This document shows, piece after piece, positions 44,578-52,926 of a stretch of DNA of 64,000 nt. Within the stretch, counting starts at the first letter, position 1; every line of letters begins with the position of its first letter. The translations under genes and the position numbers were made by a program. The notes under the pieces are model-generated. The model did no database searches and had not been told where the DNA came from. It was given only the letters and a program-made list of their open reading frames with translations. The DNA is from an uncultured Eubacteriales bacterium. GTDB lineage: Bacteria > Bacillota > Clostridia > Oscillospirales > Oscillospiraceae. The DNA lies in NCBI GenBank assembly GCA_900547745.1, contig URHT01000005.1:1-64000 (forward strand), given 5' to 3'.

Positions 44578-45663
44578 ATGTGCAAGCTGGTGATCGACAC
44601 CGGGGCGCTGACCCGTAATCTGGAGAAGCTGCGGCATTATACGTCCGCCCGCATTATCGCCGTGGTGAAGGGCGGCGGCTACGGGCTGGGACTGGCGCCC
44701 TACGCCCAATGGCTGACGGCGCAGGGCGTGGACATGCTGGCTGTGTCCTCTGCGGCGGAGGCCGCCGCCCTGCGGGACGCGGGCATCACGGCGGACGTGC
44801 TGATGCTCTCCTCCACCGCCCTGCCGGAGGAGGTATCCGCGCTGCTGGCCCGGAATGTCATCCTCACCGTCGGCTCCTTTGACGCGGCCCATACGGTGTC
44901 CGCCGTGGCGGCGCAGCAGGGCGTCACCGCCCGCGTCCATATCAAGCTGGACACCGGCATGGGCCGCTGCGGCTTTCTGCCCGGCGATGTCCGGGAGGCC
45001 GCCGCCCTGCTGCGGTTCCTGCCCGCTCTGCGGGTGGAGGGCGTGTTCACCCACTTTGCCGATGCCGCCAATCGCCGCCGCACCGCCCGGCAGTACCGCC
45101 GCTTCACCGCCGGCGTCCGCATTCTGCGCACCGCCGGTATTGACCCCGGCCTGCGTCACGTCTGCGCCTCTACCGCCTTCCTGCGGTATCCGGAGATGCA
45201 TCTGGACGCGGTACGTCTCGGCTCGGCGCTGCTGGGACGGCTCTCCGTACCGGATACGCTGGGACTGGAGAAGGTCGGCTGGCTGGAGACGCGGGTGGCA
45301 GAGCTGAAGACCCTGCCCGCCGGCTGGCCGGTGGGCTATACCGGCGCCTACCGCACCCGGCGGGAGACGCGGCTGGCGCTGCTGCCGGTGGGCTATACCA
45401 GCGGCATCGGCGTGACGGAGGAACCCAACGCCCTGCGCCTGCGGGACAGGCTGCGCCGGGTGCTCCACGCGGGACGGAGCCTGCTGCACACCGACGGCCT
45501 TACCGTGCAGATCAACGGCCGCAGCTGTCCTGTGCGGGGTGTGGTGGCCGCCGCCCAGCTGGAGGCAGACGTGACGGAGCTGCCCTGCGCCGTGGGCGAC
45601 ACGGTGCGCGTGGAGGTGCGCCCCAAGTTCGTGGACAGCGGCATCCTTCGGGAATACCGATGA
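44578..45663 (+). CDS. Alanine racemase-like PLP enzyme, divergent
   Basis: The 361-residue protein has the Alr fold III pattern: PLP lysine K31 in AVVKGGGYGLG, KLDTGMGRCG, VRLGSALLG, and the catalytic tyrosine at Y254 (PVGYTGAYRT). But where Alr enzymes have the substrate-pocket GR-C-Met-Asp segment, this protein has GVVAAAQLEA (321-330), and the last residues lack the usual RVPRxY tail. It may be a racemase with different specificity, or inactive. It has its own promoter and terminator. Confidence 0.8.
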   Translation: MCKLVIDTGALTRNLEKLRHYTSARIIAVVKGGGYGLGLAPYAQWLTAQGVDMLAVSSAAEAAALRDAGITADVLMLSSTALPEEVSALLARNVILTVGSFDAAHTVSAVAAQQGVTARVHIKLDTGMGRCGFLPGDVREAAALLRFLPALRVEGVFTHFADAANRRRTARQYRRFTAGVRILRTAGIDPGLRHVCASTAFLRYPEMHLDAVRLGSALLGRLSVPDTLGLEKVGWLETRVAELKTLPAGWPVGYTGAYRTRRETRLALLPVGYTSGIGVTEEPNALRLRDRLRRVLHAGRSLLHTDGLTVQINGRSCPVRGVVAAAQLEADVTELPCAVGDTVRVEVRPKFVDSGILREYR

Positions 45664-45699
45664 AAAAACAGCGTCAGGCGTAAGCCTGACGCTGTTTTT
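45664..45699. terminator. Bidirectional terminator between alr-like and prmA
   Basis: Perfect 16-bp stem with a four-base loop, with A5 and T5 ends. It serves both converging genes. Confidence 0.92.
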
Positions 45700-45708
45700 A
45701 TACGTTTT

Positions 45709-46662
45709 TCACCGGCACAGGAAGCTGTACCAGCCCTCGGAGTCGTGCTGCTCAATGACTGTCCAGCCATCGGCGCGCAGCCTGGTAAAGACCTCCTCCG
45801 CCCGGTCGTCGATGATGCCGGAGCACAGGAACAGGCCTCCCTCCTTCAGGAAGGGCCGCACCTTGCCGGAAAGCCCCATGATGACATCCGCCACAATGTT
45901 GGCCACCACCATGTCGTAGCCGCCGCCGAACTCCGCCTGCAGAGCCTTGTCTGTCAGCACGTCGCCCCACCGCACGGTGTAGCGGTCTTTCCCCACGCCG
46001 TTGAGGGCGGCGTTCTCGTAGGCCACGTCTACGCACTTCTCATCGATGTCGCAGGCGAAGGCCTCCCCGGCCCCCAGCACCAGCGCGGCAATGGACAGGA
46101 TGCCGCTGCCGCAGCCCAGATCCAGGATCTTCTCGCCGCCCCGGATGTACTTGTCCAGCGCCTGTAAGCACAGACGGCTGGTGGCGTGACTGCCGGTGCC
46201 GAAGGTCAGTCCCGGATTCAGCACCAGCTTCACCCGGCCGTTATCGCGGGCCTTCTCCCACTGGGGCACTACCAGCAGCCGCTCCCCGATCTCCATGGGC
46301 TTGTAGAACTTCTTCCAGTTGTTCTCCCAGTCGGCGTCGGCCACGTTGTCGATGGTCAGCAGCAGCGGCCCGCAGTCCGGACGGGCCTTTTTCAGGTCGG
46401 ACATGGCGATGCGCACCCGTGCGATGACGTCCAGCGCCGCCTCATTCCGCTCCAGATAGAAGGTGACGCGGCTGACGCCCGCCTTTTCCCGCAGCAGCTC
46501 CTCGTCCACATAGTCCCAGTACTGCCGGTTGTGCTCCAGAAAGTCCTTGAAATCGTTCTCATCATCGATGATGACGCCGGTGACGCCCTGCTGCTCCAGC
46601 AGCTCCGTCACCGCGTCCAGACCGGACGGTGAGGTGTCGATCTTCAGCTCCAGCCATTCCAT
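45709..46662 (-). CDS. prmA: Ribosomal protein L11 methyltransferase
   Basis: PrmA trimethylates ribosomal protein L11 using SAM. The 317-residue protein has the N-terminal L11-binding domain (EWLELKIDTSPSGLDAVTELL), the linker NWKKFYKPMEIGERLLVVP and the SAM site LDLGCGSGILSIAALVLGA, with the MVVANIVADVI catalytic region. It is followed upstream by degV, 27 bases away. Confidence 0.94.
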   Translation of the reverse strand: MEWLELKIDTSPSGLDAVTELLEQQGVTGVIIDDENDFKDFLEHNRQYWDYVDEELLREKAGVSRVTFYLERNEAALDVIARVRIAMSDLKKARPDCGPLLLTIDNVADADWENNWKKFYKPMEIGERLLVVPQWEKARDNGRVKLVLNPGLTFGTGSHATSRLCLQALDKYIRGGEKILDLGCGSGILSIAALVLGAGEAFACDIDEKCVDVAYENAALNGVGKDRYTVRWGDVLTDKALQAEFGGGYDMVVANIVADVIMGLSGKVRPFLKEGGLFLCSGIIDDRAEEVFTRLRADGWTVIEQHDSEGWYSFLCR

Positions 46663-46689
46663 GTGCGTTCCCTCCGAAAGTGTGATGTG

Positions 46690-47562
46690 TCAGCGCTTGG
46701 TGCCCACGAAGAACAGACCCATGGTGTTGGGACCGGTATGGCTGCCGATCACCGGGCCGATGTAGTTGATGTAGACCTCCTTCACACCGTAGCGGGCCTT
46801 CAGCTCCTCGGCCACAGCGCGGGCCTCCACCTCGCAGTCGGCGTGGCAGATGAACATCACCTGCTCGCTGGGCTCGATGCCCAGCTCCGCCACCTTGTCG
46901 ATAAGGGCCTGCAGGCTGGCCTTGCGGCCTCGGGCCTTGCTGACGGGCACCAGCTTGCCCTCGTCGGAGGTGTGCATCACCGGCTTGATGGACAGCATCG
47001 TGCCCAGGAAGGCGGTGGTGGCGGACACACGGCCGCCCATCTTCAGATAGTTCAGATCGTCCACGGTGAACCAGTGGTCGACGTGCAGCTTGTTGTCCTC
47101 CACCCACTGCACCAGCTCCGGGGCGGACAGACCCTCCCGCTTCTTCTGCACGGCCAGATAGAGCAGCAGGCCCTGCCCCAGCGAAGCGGACAGGGAGTCC
47201 ACCACATATACCCGGCTGTCGGGGAACTCGTCGGCCATGGTTTTGGCGGCGATACAGGCATTCTGATAGGTGGCGGACAAGGCGCTGGAGAAGTTGATGC
47301 ACACGATGTCCTTGTCCTGCGCCAGCACGGCGCGCATGGCGTCCTCGAACTGACCCACGTTGGCGGCGGAGGTGGTGCCCAGCACGCCGCTGCGGATGTT
47401 CCTGTAGAAATCCTCGAAGCTGATCTGGCTGCCGTCCAGCATGTTGGCGTAGTCGTGGCCGTCCATATGTACGGTCAGGGGCACCACGTTCAGCTCCAGC
47501 TCCCGGGCCATGTGGTCGGTCAGATCGCAGCAGCTGTCGGTCATGATGATATAGTCACGCAT
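46690..47562 (-). CDS. DegV family fatty-acid-binding protein
   Basis: DegV/FakB proteins bind fatty acids and present them to the FakA kinase. The 290-residue protein begins with the family IIMTDSCCDLTDHMARELEL and has FSSALSATYQNA and HTSDEGKLVPVSKARGRKASL. No fakA is next to it. It has its own extended -10 promoter (TGATATGAT at 47614-47622). Confidence 0.9.
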   Translation of the reverse strand: MRDYIIMTDSCCDLTDHMARELELNVVPLTVHMDGHDYANMLDGSQISFEDFYRNIRSGVLGTTSAANVGQFEDAMRAVLAQDKDIVCINFSSALSATYQNACIAAKTMADEFPDSRVYVVDSLSASLGQGLLLYLAVQKKREGLSAPELVQWVEDNKLHVDHWFTVDDLNYLKMGGRVSATTAFLGTMLSIKPVMHTSDEGKLVPVSKARGRKASLQALIDKVAELGIEPSEQVMFICHADCEVEARAVAEELKARYGVKEVYINYIGPVIGSHTGPNTMGLFFVGTKR

Positions 47563-47613
47563 AGCAAAAGCCTCCTTTGATCGGATGGTGTATCCGTTTT
47601 GTCACGATACCCC

Positions 47614-47642
47614 ATCATATCACGAAAATCTCCGTATGAAAA
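47614..47642 (-). promoter_or_regulatory. Promoter of degV
   Basis: TTTTCA (47642-47637), 17 bases, TATGAT (47619-47614) with the extended TG motif. A short GC-poor hairpin at 47652-47664 with T6 after it may terminate mnmE just upstream. Confidence 0.6.
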
Positions 47643-47685
47643 GGGAAAAAACGGAAAAGTTCCGCATGGTTCACAAAAGCCGCAG

Positions 47686-49053
47686 TCATTTTCCCACGCA
47701 GAACCGGGAGAAGATGGTGTCCACCAGATCCTCCCGGATGCGTTTGCCGTTCAGCTCGCCCAGCGCCTCCAGCGCCGCCTCACAGTCCGTCAGCACCACG
47801 TCCGGCGTTATGCCGATGCGCAGGGCGCTGCGGGCCTCCGTCACGGCGCTGAGCGCCCGGGACACGGCGTCCGCCTGTCTGGCGTTGGTCAGCAGCTCCC
47901 CGGCGGGGGTCTCTCCGGCTGGATACAGCGCCGCCACCGCGTCCGCCAGCGTGTCCAGCCCCGCCCCGGTCTGGGCGGAGATGCTCAGTACGTTGTCGAA
48001 CCGGTCGGCCAGCCGCCCCACGTCCAGCCGCCGGGGCAGGTCGCTCTTGTTCACCAGCACCAGCAGGTTGGGCACGTTCTGTGCCGCGGCAATGGCCTGC
48101 TCGTCCTCCTCCGTCAGCTCCTGCGAGCCGTCCAGCACCAGCAGCGCCAGCGATGCCCGCTGCGCCGCCTGACGGCTGCGCTCCACGCCTATGGCCTCGA
48201 TGCGGTCGCCGCTGTCGCGGATACCGGCGGTGTCCGTCAGACGCAGCAGTACGCCGCCCACCAGCACCTTTTCCTCCACGGTGTCCCGGGTGGTGCCGGC
48301 GATGTCGGTGACGATGGCCCGGTCATACCCCAGCAGAGCGTTGAGCAGGGAGGATTTCCCCGCGTTGGGCCGTCCCAGAATGACAGTGGGTACGCCCAGC
48401 TTTAAGAGCTGTCCCCGGGAGAAGGTGGCCAGCAGCGTCTCCAGCTCCTGCTGAGAGGTGCGCAGCGTGTCCAGCATCTGCTCACGCTGCACGTCCTCGA
48501 TGTCCTCGTCGGGGTAGTCCACCACGGCGTAAAACCGCGCTGCCATGTCCATCAGAGCATTGTAGATGCGGCCGATGGCACGGCTCAGGGCGCCGTCCAG
48601 CTGGCACGCCGCATTTTTTGCCGCCTCCGCCGTTTCCGCGTCGATAAGGTCAGCCACGGACTCCGCCTGGATGAGATCCATCCGCCCGTTGAGGAAGGCC
48701 CGCCGGGTGAACTCGCCGCCCTTGGCCTGCCGACATCCGGCGGCAAACAGCGACGCCAGCCCCGCGTTCAGTACCACCGGCGAGCCATGACAGTGCAGCT
48801 CGGCGCAGTCCTCGCCGGTATAGCTGTTCGGCCCGGGGAACCGGACGCACAGCACATGGTCAATGATGCTGCCGCTCTCATCCAGCAGGTCGCCGTACAC
48901 CATACGGCGTGGCGCCTGCTCCCCGGCAGGGCGGCCGTTTCCGGCGCGGAACACGCGCTCCAGCGCAGTCAGCGTACCCGGCCCGGACAGGCGGAGGATG
49001 CCGATGGCGCTGGGCAGCTGGGGCGTGGCGATGGCGGCGATGGTATCGGACAT
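47686..49053 (-). CDS. mnmE: tRNA modification GTPase MnmE
   Basis: MnmE with MnmG adds carboxymethylaminomethyl groups to U34 of tRNAs. The 455-residue protein has the N-terminal formyl-THF-binding domain (TIAAIATPQLPSAIGILRLSG), a helical middle domain, the GTPase with Walker G1 GRPNAGKS (227-234), DIAGTTRD and NKSD, and the C-terminal FCVGK. MnmG is not in the window. ATG 49053 has AAGGAGG; the longer in-frame start is rejected. Confidence 0.95.
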   Translation of the reverse strand: MSDTIAAIATPQLPSAIGILRLSGPGTLTALERVFRAGNGRPAGEQAPRRMVYGDLLDESGSIIDHVLCVRFPGPNSYTGEDCAELHCHGSPVVLNAGLASLFAAGCRQAKGGEFTRRAFLNGRMDLIQAESVADLIDAETAEAAKNAACQLDGALSRAIGRIYNALMDMAARFYAVVDYPDEDIEDVQREQMLDTLRTSQQELETLLATFSRGQLLKLGVPTVILGRPNAGKSSLLNALLGYDRAIVTDIAGTTRDTVEEKVLVGGVLLRLTDTAGIRDSGDRIEAIGVERSRQAAQRASLALLVLDGSQELTEEDEQAIAAAQNVPNLLVLVNKSDLPRRLDVGRLADRFDNVLSISAQTGAGLDTLADAVAALYPAGETPAGELLTNARQADAVSRALSAVTEARSALRIGITPDVVLTDCEAALEALGELNGKRIREDLVDTIFSRFCVGK

Positions 49054-49103
49054 AGGTGGTGCCTCCTTGCAGTGATTTCCTCCAGTATAGCACGGGAGGC
49101 GGG

Positions 49104-49142
49104 GAAAAAACAAGAGACACGCCCCAGCGGCGTGTCTCCTGT
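49104..49142 (-). terminator. Terminator of the rnf operon
   Basis: Ten-bp GC-rich stem (GAGACACGCC) with T-rich sequence on the minus side, 13 bases after rnfB. Confidence 0.75.
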
Positions 49143-49154
49143 TTTGTAGATTGG

Positions 49155-50054
49155 TTACTCGGCCTTGGGAGCCTCGGCAGCTTCAGCGGCGGCCTTGGCG
49201 GCAGCGGCCTTCTTCTCGGCGGCAGCCTTCTGCGCGGCCTTGAACTTCTCCTTCTCCTCGGGAGTGGGGATAGGCTCGATGGCGTTGCGCGGGCAGGCCT
49301 TGGCGCACATGGTGCAGTTCTTGCACTTGCTGTAGTCGATGACGGCCACATTGTCCACAACGTGGATGGCGTCGAACTTACAGGTACGCTCGCACATACC
49401 GCAGGCGATGCAGCTGGAGGCGCACACCTTGGTGACAGTGGGGCCCTTGTCCTTGTTGGAGCAGTTGACGAACACCTTCTGCTTGTAGGGCACCTCCACG
49501 ATCAGGTGGTGCGGGCAGGCAGCGCGGCAGGCGCCGCAGTTGGTGCACTTTTCCTTGTCCACCACAGCCACGCCGTTGATGACGTGGATGGCGTCGAACT
49601 TACAGGCCTCCGCGCAGGAGCCGAAGCCGAAGCAGCCGTAACGGCAGGCCTTGGCGTCGCCGCCGCAGACCTTGGTAGCGGCCAGACAGTCCTTCACGCC
49701 GCGATACTCGAAGTTCTCCTTGGCGTTGCAGCCGCCGTTGCACAGCACATGGGCCACCATCTTGTCGCCGGAGGGAGCCTCCAAGCCCATGATGGCCGCG
49801 ATCTTGGCGGCGTTCTCGGGGCCGGCGGGAGCGCAGGCGGTGACGGGAGCCTTACCGGCCAGAATGGCCTCGGCGCAGCCGCCGCAGCCGGGATAACCGC
49901 AGCCGCCGCAGTTGGCGCCGGCCAGACATGCCTGGATCTCAGGCAGGCGGGGGTCGACCTCGACCTCGAACACCTTGGCCGCGATCGCAAGGATCAGACC
50001 GAAGATGATAGCGAGAGCGCCCAGTACGACGATCGCCCAAATCAAAGTAGTCAT
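49155..50054 (-). CDS. rnfB: Rnf complex subunit RnfB (iron-sulphur)
   Basis: RnfB takes electrons from ferredoxin into the Rnf ion-pumping complex. The 299-residue protein has an N-terminal membrane helix (about 5-27), the ANCGGCGYPGCGGC four-cysteine cluster, and then two ferredoxin domains with several CxxCxxCxxxCP-type motifs (CTNCGACRAACP, CIACGMCERTC, CKNCTMCAKACP). The last 30 residues are a Lys/Ala-rich tail. It is last in the order C-D-G-E-A-B. Confidence 0.95.
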   Translation of the reverse strand: MTTLIWAIVVLGALAIIFGLILAIAAKVFEVEVDPRLPEIQACLAGANCGGCGYPGCGGCAEAILAGKAPVTACAPAGPENAAKIAAIMGLEAPSGDKMVAHVLCNGGCNAKENFEYRGVKDCLAATKVCGGDAKACRYGCFGFGSCAEACKFDAIHVINGVAVVDKEKCTNCGACRAACPHHLIVEVPYKQKVFVNCSNKDKGPTVTKVCASSCIACGMCERTCKFDAIHVVDNVAVIDYSKCKNCTMCAKACPRNAIEPIPTPEEKEKFKAAQKAAAEKKAAAAKAAAEAAEAPKAE

Positions 50055-50068
50055 ATTCTTCTACCTCC

Positions 50069-50656
50069 TTACCAGACCTTCAGGCCGCTGAAGCCCATGA
50101 ACGCCAGAGCGATCAGGCCGGCGGTGACCAGCGCGATGGGGAAGCCATCGAAGGCCTTGGGGTTCTCGCTGGAGACCTCCAGCTGCTCGCGGATAGCGGC
50201 AAACAGGAAGATGGCCAGCAGGAAGCCCAGACCGCCGGTGATACCGAAGACCACGGACTCAATGAAGTTGTACTCATTCTGGGTGTTCAGCAGAGCAACG
50301 CCCAGCACGGCGCAGTTGGTGGTGATCAGGGGCAGGTACACGCCCAGCGCGGTGTACAGAGTGGGGATGTTCTTCTTCAGGAACATTTCCACGAACTGCA
50401 CCAGCGCGGCGATGACCAGAATGTAGGCCACCGTCTGCATGAAGCCCAGATCAAAGGCGATGAGGATCTTGTTGACGCCGAAGCAGACGGCGGAGGCCAG
50501 ACCCATGACGAAGGTCACGGCGGCGCCCATGCCCACGGCGGTGTCGATCTTCTTGGACACGCCCAGGAAGGGGCAGATGCCCAGGAACTGCGCGAAGATA
50601 AAGTTATTGGTCAGAATTGCGCCAAGAGAGATGGCGAGCAGTGTAGTTACAGTCAT
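50069..50656 (-). CDS. rnfA: Rnf complex subunit RnfA
   Basis: A 195-residue integral membrane subunit with about six helices, including TNNFIFAQFLGICPFLGVSKK and ITGGLGFLLAIFLFAAIREQLE, which are typical RnfA/NqrE sequences. It forms the membrane core with RnfD and RnfE and carries the [2Fe-2S] site shared with RnfE. Confidence 0.95.
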   Translation of the reverse strand: MTVTTLLAISLGAILTNNFIFAQFLGICPFLGVSKKIDTAVGMGAAVTFVMGLASAVCFGVNKILIAFDLGFMQTVAYILVIAALVQFVEMFLKKNIPTLYTALGVYLPLITTNCAVLGVALLNTQNEYNFIESVVFGITGGLGFLLAIFLFAAIREQLEVSSENPKAFDGFPIALVTAGLIALAFMGFSGLKVW

Positions 50657-50659
50657 GAC

Positions 50660-51307
50660 TTACTTGGCCTCCTTTTTCTTAGCACTCTTGGCCAGAGCCC
50701 ACTGCATCAGTGCGATGAGGCAGCCCAGGGTCAGGAAGCCGCCCACGGGCAGAGTCAGGACCTTGATGCCGAACTCCTCGGGGAAGATGGTGATGCCGGG
50801 TGCGCTGCCCAGCGCACCGCCGCCCAGCAGACCGCCGCCGAACTTGCCGGAGCCGAAGAATTCACGGAACACGCACATCACGATCAGCACCAGCGTGTAG
50901 CCGATGCCCTGGCAGATGCCGTCCACAGCGGAGGCGCCCACGCCGTTCTTGGAGGCAAAGCCCTCGGCGCGGCCCAGAATGATGCAGTTCACGACGATCA
51001 GGGGGATGAACACGCCCAGAGAGTTGGACAGAGCGGGGACGAACGCCTTCAGCAGCAGGTCGACGCAGGTCACGAAGCCGGCGATGACCACGATGTAGCA
51101 GGCGATACGCACTTCATTGGGGATGATCTTGCGCAGCAGGGAGATAAAGATGTTGGACAGGGTCAGGATGATCAGCACGCTGACGCCCATGCCCAGGCCG
51201 TTGAAGAACGACGTGGTGATGGCCATGGTGGAGCACATACCCAGCACCTGCACCAGCACGGGGTTTTGGGTGATCAGACCCTCTTTCAGTTGCTTACCGA
51301 AATTCAT
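50660..51307 (-). CDS. rnfE: Rnf complex subunit RnfE
   Basis: A 215-residue membrane subunit of the NqrD/RnfE family with QNPVLVQVLGMCSTMAITTSF near the start and GRAEGFASKNGVGASAVDGIC. It has about six membrane helices and pairs with RnfA. It lies between rnfG and rnfA. Confidence 0.94.
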   Translation of the reverse strand: MNFGKQLKEGLITQNPVLVQVLGMCSTMAITTSFFNGLGMGVSVLIILTLSNIFISLLRKIIPNEVRIACYIVVIAGFVTCVDLLLKAFVPALSNSLGVFIPLIVVNCIILGRAEGFASKNGVGASAVDGICQGIGYTLVLIVMCVFREFFGSGKFGGGLLGGGALGSAPGITIFPEEFGIKVLTLPVGGFLTLGCLIALMQWALAKSAKKKEAK

Positions 51308-51325
51308 AATGCAGCTCCTCCTTTC

Positions 51326-51919
51326 TTAGCCCAGCACTTCGGCAACAGCCAGAGCGGCGTTGGCGCCCATGTTGATGCCCTTGGTGGAGACGGTGGCGCC
51401 GGAGACGGCGGTGATGTTCTTGCCCACCACCAGAGAGCCTGCGCCGCTCATACCGATGAACTGATCCAGAACGGGCACACCGGCGGCGTTGGGCTCATTG
51501 CCCACCACCTTGGTGCCGATGCCGGACGTCTCGGCGTGGCTGACCACGGAGATGCCGGTGATGGCCTTGGCGGCGTCCACGCCCACCATCATCACGATGG
51601 TGCCCTGGGAGCCGGAGGCGGAGATCTTCATCACATAGCCGGCATCCGCGCCGCCGTTGGTGACGCCGTACAGCTCGGTGAGCTTACCGCCCTGCGCGGA
51701 AGCGGCCTCGGCCATGGCCTCGGTGATGTCCAGCTTGTCGGTGAACTCGCTGCCCTCGGGGACAACGGCGCTCATGGCGATGCGGGTGTTTTCCGCGTCA
51801 ATGGCCGCGATCTTGTCGGCGGTGACGTTGTTGACCAGACCCAGCAGGGCGGCAACGATCAGGGAGATAACGGTCAGGGTACCGGCGACCTTCAGAATAA
51901 ACTTACCGGAGATCTTCAT
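51326..51919 (-). CDS. rnfG: Rnf complex subunit RnfG (covalent FMN)
   Basis: RnfG carries FMN bound through phosphoester to threonine. The 197-residue protein has one N-terminal membrane helix (about 9-30) and the flavinylation motif SGAT at 183-186 (T186). This needs an ApbE-type flavin transferase, not seen in the window. Its start overlaps the rnfD stop by one base. Confidence 0.95.
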   Translation of the reverse strand: MKISGKFILKVAGTLTVISLIVAALLGLVNNVTADKIAAIDAENTRIAMSAVVPEGSEFTDKLDITEAMAEAASAQGGKLTELYGVTNGGADAGYVMKISASGSQGTIVMMVGVDAAKAITGISVVSHAETSGIGTKVVGNEPNAAGVPVLDQFIGMSGAGSLVVGKNITAVSGATVSTKGINMGANAALAVAEVLG

Positions 51920-52923
51920 TACTTAGCCGCCTCCTTCTTTTCTTTCTTCACAGCACCGTAGATGGTGGGACGGATATATTTATCCAGCAGCCAGGTGGTG
52001 CAGTTCATGATCAGGATGGAATAGCAAACGCCCTCGGGATAGGAACCGAAACGGCGGATGAAGCAGGTCAGCAGACCGCAGCCGACGCCGAAGATCAGCT
52101 GGCCGGGCTTGGTGACGGGGGAGGTGGCGTAGTCGGTGGCCATGAAGATGGCGCCCAGCATCAGACCGCCGCCAAACACGTTGTACAGCATGTAGTCCAC
52201 GCCGCTGATACCGGCAGGCGCCGCGATCAGGGTCAGGATAGCCACGGTGCCGATGTAGGCCACGGGGGTGTGCCAGGAGATGACCTTGCGGATCAGCAGG
52301 AACACGCCGCCCACCAGCAGGCACAGGGAGGAGACCTCACCCAGAGAGCCGCCGATCTTACCCAGGAACATATCGCTGACAGAGTAGTTGCTGGTCAGGG
52401 TGGTGAACGCCTCCACGGTACCCTCCTTCATGATCTGCAAGGGAGTAGCGGCGGAGGTGACGTCAGGACGGATCTGGGGGATGGCCCAGGTGGTCATGGC
52501 GGTGGCATAGCTGGCCAGCAGGAACGCACGGCCCGCCAGCGCGGGGTTCAGGAAGTTGCAGCCGATGCCGCCGTAGAGCTGCTTGACCACAACGATGGAG
52601 AAGAATGCGCCGATGATGACGGTCCACCAGGGCAGGTCAACGGGGCACACGAAGCTCAGCAGGATACCGGTGACAACTGCGGACAGGTCGCCGATCATGC
52701 TGGATTTCTTCATGAGCTTGCGGTAGGCCCACTCCCAGAACACGCAGGACACCACGGACACGGCGGTAAGGAGCAGCGCCTTCCAGCCGAAGCAGTAGAC
52801 GCTCCACGCCAGAGCCGGCAGCAGCGCGATGATCACGTCCAGCATAATGGAGCGGGTATCCTCGTTGGAGCGGATGTGGGGGGAGGAGGACGCGATCAGC
52901 TTGAGATTCTTGTAATCAGTCAT
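51919..52923 (-). CDS. rnfD: Rnf complex subunit RnfD (covalent FMN)
   Basis: The 334-residue protein has about nine membrane helices and the periplasmic flavinylation site around SAAT (157-160), where most homologues have SGAT; the threonine is kept. GCNFLNPALAGRAFLLASY is characteristic. It contributes the ion path of the complex. Confidence 0.94.
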   Translation of the reverse strand: MTDYKNLKLIASSSPHIRSNEDTRSIMLDVIIALLPALAWSVYCFGWKALLLTAVSVVSCVFWEWAYRKLMKKSSMIGDLSAVVTGILLSFVCPVDLPWWTVIIGAFFSIVVVKQLYGGIGCNFLNPALAGRAFLLASYATAMTTWAIPQIRPDVTSAATPLQIMKEGTVEAFTTLTSNYSVSDMFLGKIGGSLGEVSSLCLLVGGVFLLIRKVISWHTPVAYIGTVAILTLIAAPAGISGVDYMLYNVFGGGLMLGAIFMATDYATSPVTKPGQLIFGVGCGLLTCFIRRFGSYPEGVCYSILIMNCTTWLLDKYIRPTIYGAVKKEKKEAAK

Positions 52924-52926
52924 GGT

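Noticed and set aside
42746..45663. Vancomycin-resistance cluster (VanW plus racemase)
   Set aside because: No D-Ala-D-Lac or D-Ala-D-Ser ligase, VanX/VanY or VanRS genes; the two genes have a terminator and separate promoter between them.
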